In this document: positions 55,680-57,042 of the stretch, one piece after another
Numbering within the stretch: position 1 is the first letter of the stretch
Layout of the letters: each line of letters opens with the position of its first letter
DNA from: a virus
IMG/VR virus record: IMGVR_UViG_3300046804_003910
Location: 1 to 57,042 of that record
DNA: 57,042 bases
Strand: one strand, 5' to 3'
Position numbers and translations under genes: made by a program
Notes under the pieces: generated by a model
Databases searched by the model: none
What the model was told of the DNA's origin: nothing
The model's input: only the letters and a program-made list of their open reading frames with translations

Positions 55680-56207
55680 ATGAAAATTTTATTAAAAAGA
55701 GACGAAACGAGTCTGGGTTTTCCTGGAGCAGATCAAATTAGTATTGGTGAGTTAGTGATTAATAGTAGAACTGGAAAGTTATATTCTAAATTAACAGATG
55801 GTTCGATTATAGAGTGGTCTGGCAAAGTTGTTTGTCCAAGTAATTATGTGACAGAAATTAAAATTTACTACAAGGCCGCTTTGGTTGACAGTGATAAAAT
55901 TGAAAATTTTTGCGGTAATGGAGAAGTGTTAGAGTTTGAGATTCTTCCTCTTATTTCTGATTTTACAGATTATACTTTTGACTTTGTAGAACTTACGAAT
56001 AACACATCTGGACAAGATATTATTGTTGAACAGCCAGTATACTCAAACTATATCGAGAATAATATTACAAAATCTAAAGCGTCTGTTAGAGTTAATTTAA
56101 CAATTGACGACGTAAAACAATCTACTAGTATTTTTAAATTTTCTGTAATAAGAAATGATATTAGTCAAAAAATAATTGAAAAACTAATAACAATACAGTG
56201 TTTATAA
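55680..56207 (+). CDS. Short tail protein with fibre N-domain (175 aa)
   Basis: Start at 55680 (MKILLKRDETSLGFPG), with GGGAG 9 nt upstream; an earlier in-frame ATG lies within the preceding gene. The N-terminus LLKRDETSLGFPGADQISIGELVINSRTGKLYSKLTDG is the fibre attachment domain that also starts the 15713 and 18003 proteins. The rest is a beta-sandwich (EFEILPLISDFTDYTFDFVE through SIFKFSVIRND). It is probably a tail-tip attachment unit for the protein that follows. Confidence 0.68.
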   Translation: MKILLKRDETSLGFPGADQISIGELVINSRTGKLYSKLTDGSIIEWSGKVVCPSNYVTEIKIYYKAALVDSDKIENFCGNGEVLEFEILPLISDFTDYTFDFVELTNNTSGQDIIVEQPVYSNYIENNITKSKASVRVNLTIDDVKQSTSIFKFSVIRNDISQKIIEKLITIQCL

Positions 56208-56211
56208 AATT

Positions 56212-57042
56212 ATGATAACAGAACTAAGCACAACTACATCAAATCTTGAAAAAGGCATTTTATTAACATTTAATGTGCCAACTTCTTTATTAAGTAAATA
56301 CCAAGAATATATTTGTTATTTTGATTCTCCAATGACAATCCCAGATGGAATAATAAAAACTATAAATTTTGATCCATCGTCATACAGTATTAGTGGAACT
56401 AATACTAGTAGTGCTAGTGTTTTTTTGAAAAGCACACTATCTCATCAAATAAATACAAAAATTTTAATTCGATTTGTTATCAAAGACACAAGCAATATAG
56501 TTGTCCATACAGACTACAAGTTAATTAGATGTTCTACTAGTGCTACTGTCACTATTAATGGTAAAATTTTAGTAGACAGTGGAGGTAATTATGGACCAAA
56601 TGGGGGTAGAATATTTGCAATGTCAACCCTCAATCAACTTGCACCGTCTTTAGTTACGCAAGGAGATATTCTTTCTGGAGGCGGTAGCACTACTACTATA
56701 CCAGACACCTTAATCGTGACCATAGGAACCAATATTGATCCTTTTACTTTTGAGTTGGATGTTGTGCCAAGTTCCAACATAGCACCAGGATCCATAAATG
56801 TTCCAAGACTTAATGATAATGAATATATTGGTCCATTTACTGTAACCAAAGCAACATGCGGAGGAGCAGTATTGCATAGTTATCCTGAGTATACTATATT
56901 AGATCAATATAATAATTGGACATATAAAATTAATAATAAAATATTAGCTAGATTTATTCCTGATGATCCAGATGAAGCTTATGATCTTATTATTATGCTT
57001 CCCTTAAAAGATTTTTCATCTTTAAACGATGCACAACCACAA
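56212..57042 (+). CDS. Partial tail/fibre-type protein running off the window (277+ aa)
   Basis: ATG at 56212 opens a frame with no stop to the end of the window, 277 codons seen. MITELSTTTSNLEKGILLTF and NVPTSLLSKYQEYICYFDSP are followed by beta-rich sequence, VTINGKILVDSGGNYG, NQLAPSLVTQGDILSGGGST, and IPDDPDEAYDLIIMLPLKDF. It resembles the other fibre or tail-tip proteins in Asn/Ser content and style. No ribosome site stands out, so translation may be coupled to the preceding gene. The C-terminus is outside the window. Confidence 0.7.
   Translation, partial: MITELSTTTSNLEKGILLTFNVPTSLLSKYQEYICYFDSPMTIPDGIIKTINFDPSSYSISGTNTSSASVFLKSTLSHQINTKILIRFVIKDTSNIVVHTDYKLIRCSTSATVTINGKILVDSGGNYGPNGGRIFAMSTLNQLAPSLVTQGDILSGGGSTTTIPDTLIVTIGTNIDPFTFELDVVPSSNIAPGSINVPRLNDNEYIGPFTVTKATCGGAVLHSYPEYTILDQYNNWTYKINNKILARFIPDDPDEAYDLIIMLPLKDFSSLNDAQPQ

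Noticed and set aside
1-57042. tRNA genes, integrase, attachment sites or insertion sequences
   Set aside because: No cloverleaf, recombinase motif, transposase or terminal inverted repeats could be recognised on either strand.

Overview
The window is a long stretch of a tailed double-stranded DNA phage (or a prophage or contig derived from one). The calls rest on a complete head and tail gene set: terminase, portal, prohead protease with scaffold, capsid, neck genes, tail tube, tape measure and fibres. No tail sheath gene is seen, and the tape measure is about 5,600 residues long, so a siphovirus with an exceptionally long flexible tail is the best fit. The host cannot be named. Short glycine- and asparagine-rich fibre modules, a phage-borne GDP-mannose dehydratase, and 'DTVPAMLTPGEF' modules in the tape measure resemble what is known from large environmental phages such as cyanophages, but this is only a resemblance.

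Left arm (1-3300), minus strand: nine small, relatively G+C-rich genes, including an HU-family DNA-binding protein. Almost every one has its own near-consensus sigma70-type promoter (TTGACA, 16-17 bp spacer, TATAAT-like). They are separated by two kinds of hairpin: a long conserved stem (AAGAgTTTACGTC/GACGTAAAgTCTT, five copies) and short C4/G4-type hairpins. Three of the promoters form an almost identical cassette with a CCTTA-N8-TAAGG inverted repeat upstream and TATAATGTCGATATAA at the -10. This looks like an early, host-polymerase-driven region of individually transcribed genes.

Switch region (3300-4160): a secreted Tyr/Val/Pro-rich protein and a small AT-hook protein, both on the minus strand, lie back to back with the start of the plus-strand structural operon. 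A perfect-hexamer promoter (19-bp spacer) points into that operon.

Packaging and head (4157-14829), plus strand: a 52-aa leader gene, a sigma-factor-like protein with a cysteine cluster, a probable small terminase, GDP-mannose 4,6-dehydratase, an HNH nuclease, an ERCC4-type nuclease, large terminase, portal, a protease-scaffold fusion with an internal start for free scaffold, a decoration-like protein and the major capsid protein, ending at a strong terminator.

Fibre island (14932-27371): about 12.5 kb of fibre, lectin-like, beta-helix and small accessory genes, placed unusually between the capsid and neck genes. It contains a clear group I intron-type ribozyme (about 19778-20053) between two fibre-region genes.

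Neck and tail (27459-57042): an adaptor-like protein, a proprotein convertase P-domain protein, small neck and tail-completion genes, a tail tube protein with an internal duplication, assembly genes, and the 5,601-aa tape measure. The tape measure carries embedded nuclease-like, metallopeptidase-like, P-loop, nucleotidyltransferase-like and ADP-ribosyltransferase-like domains plus five repeated DT(V/I)PA modules. A 1,188-aa fibronectin-III tail protein and further fibre-type genes follow, the last one running off the end of the window.
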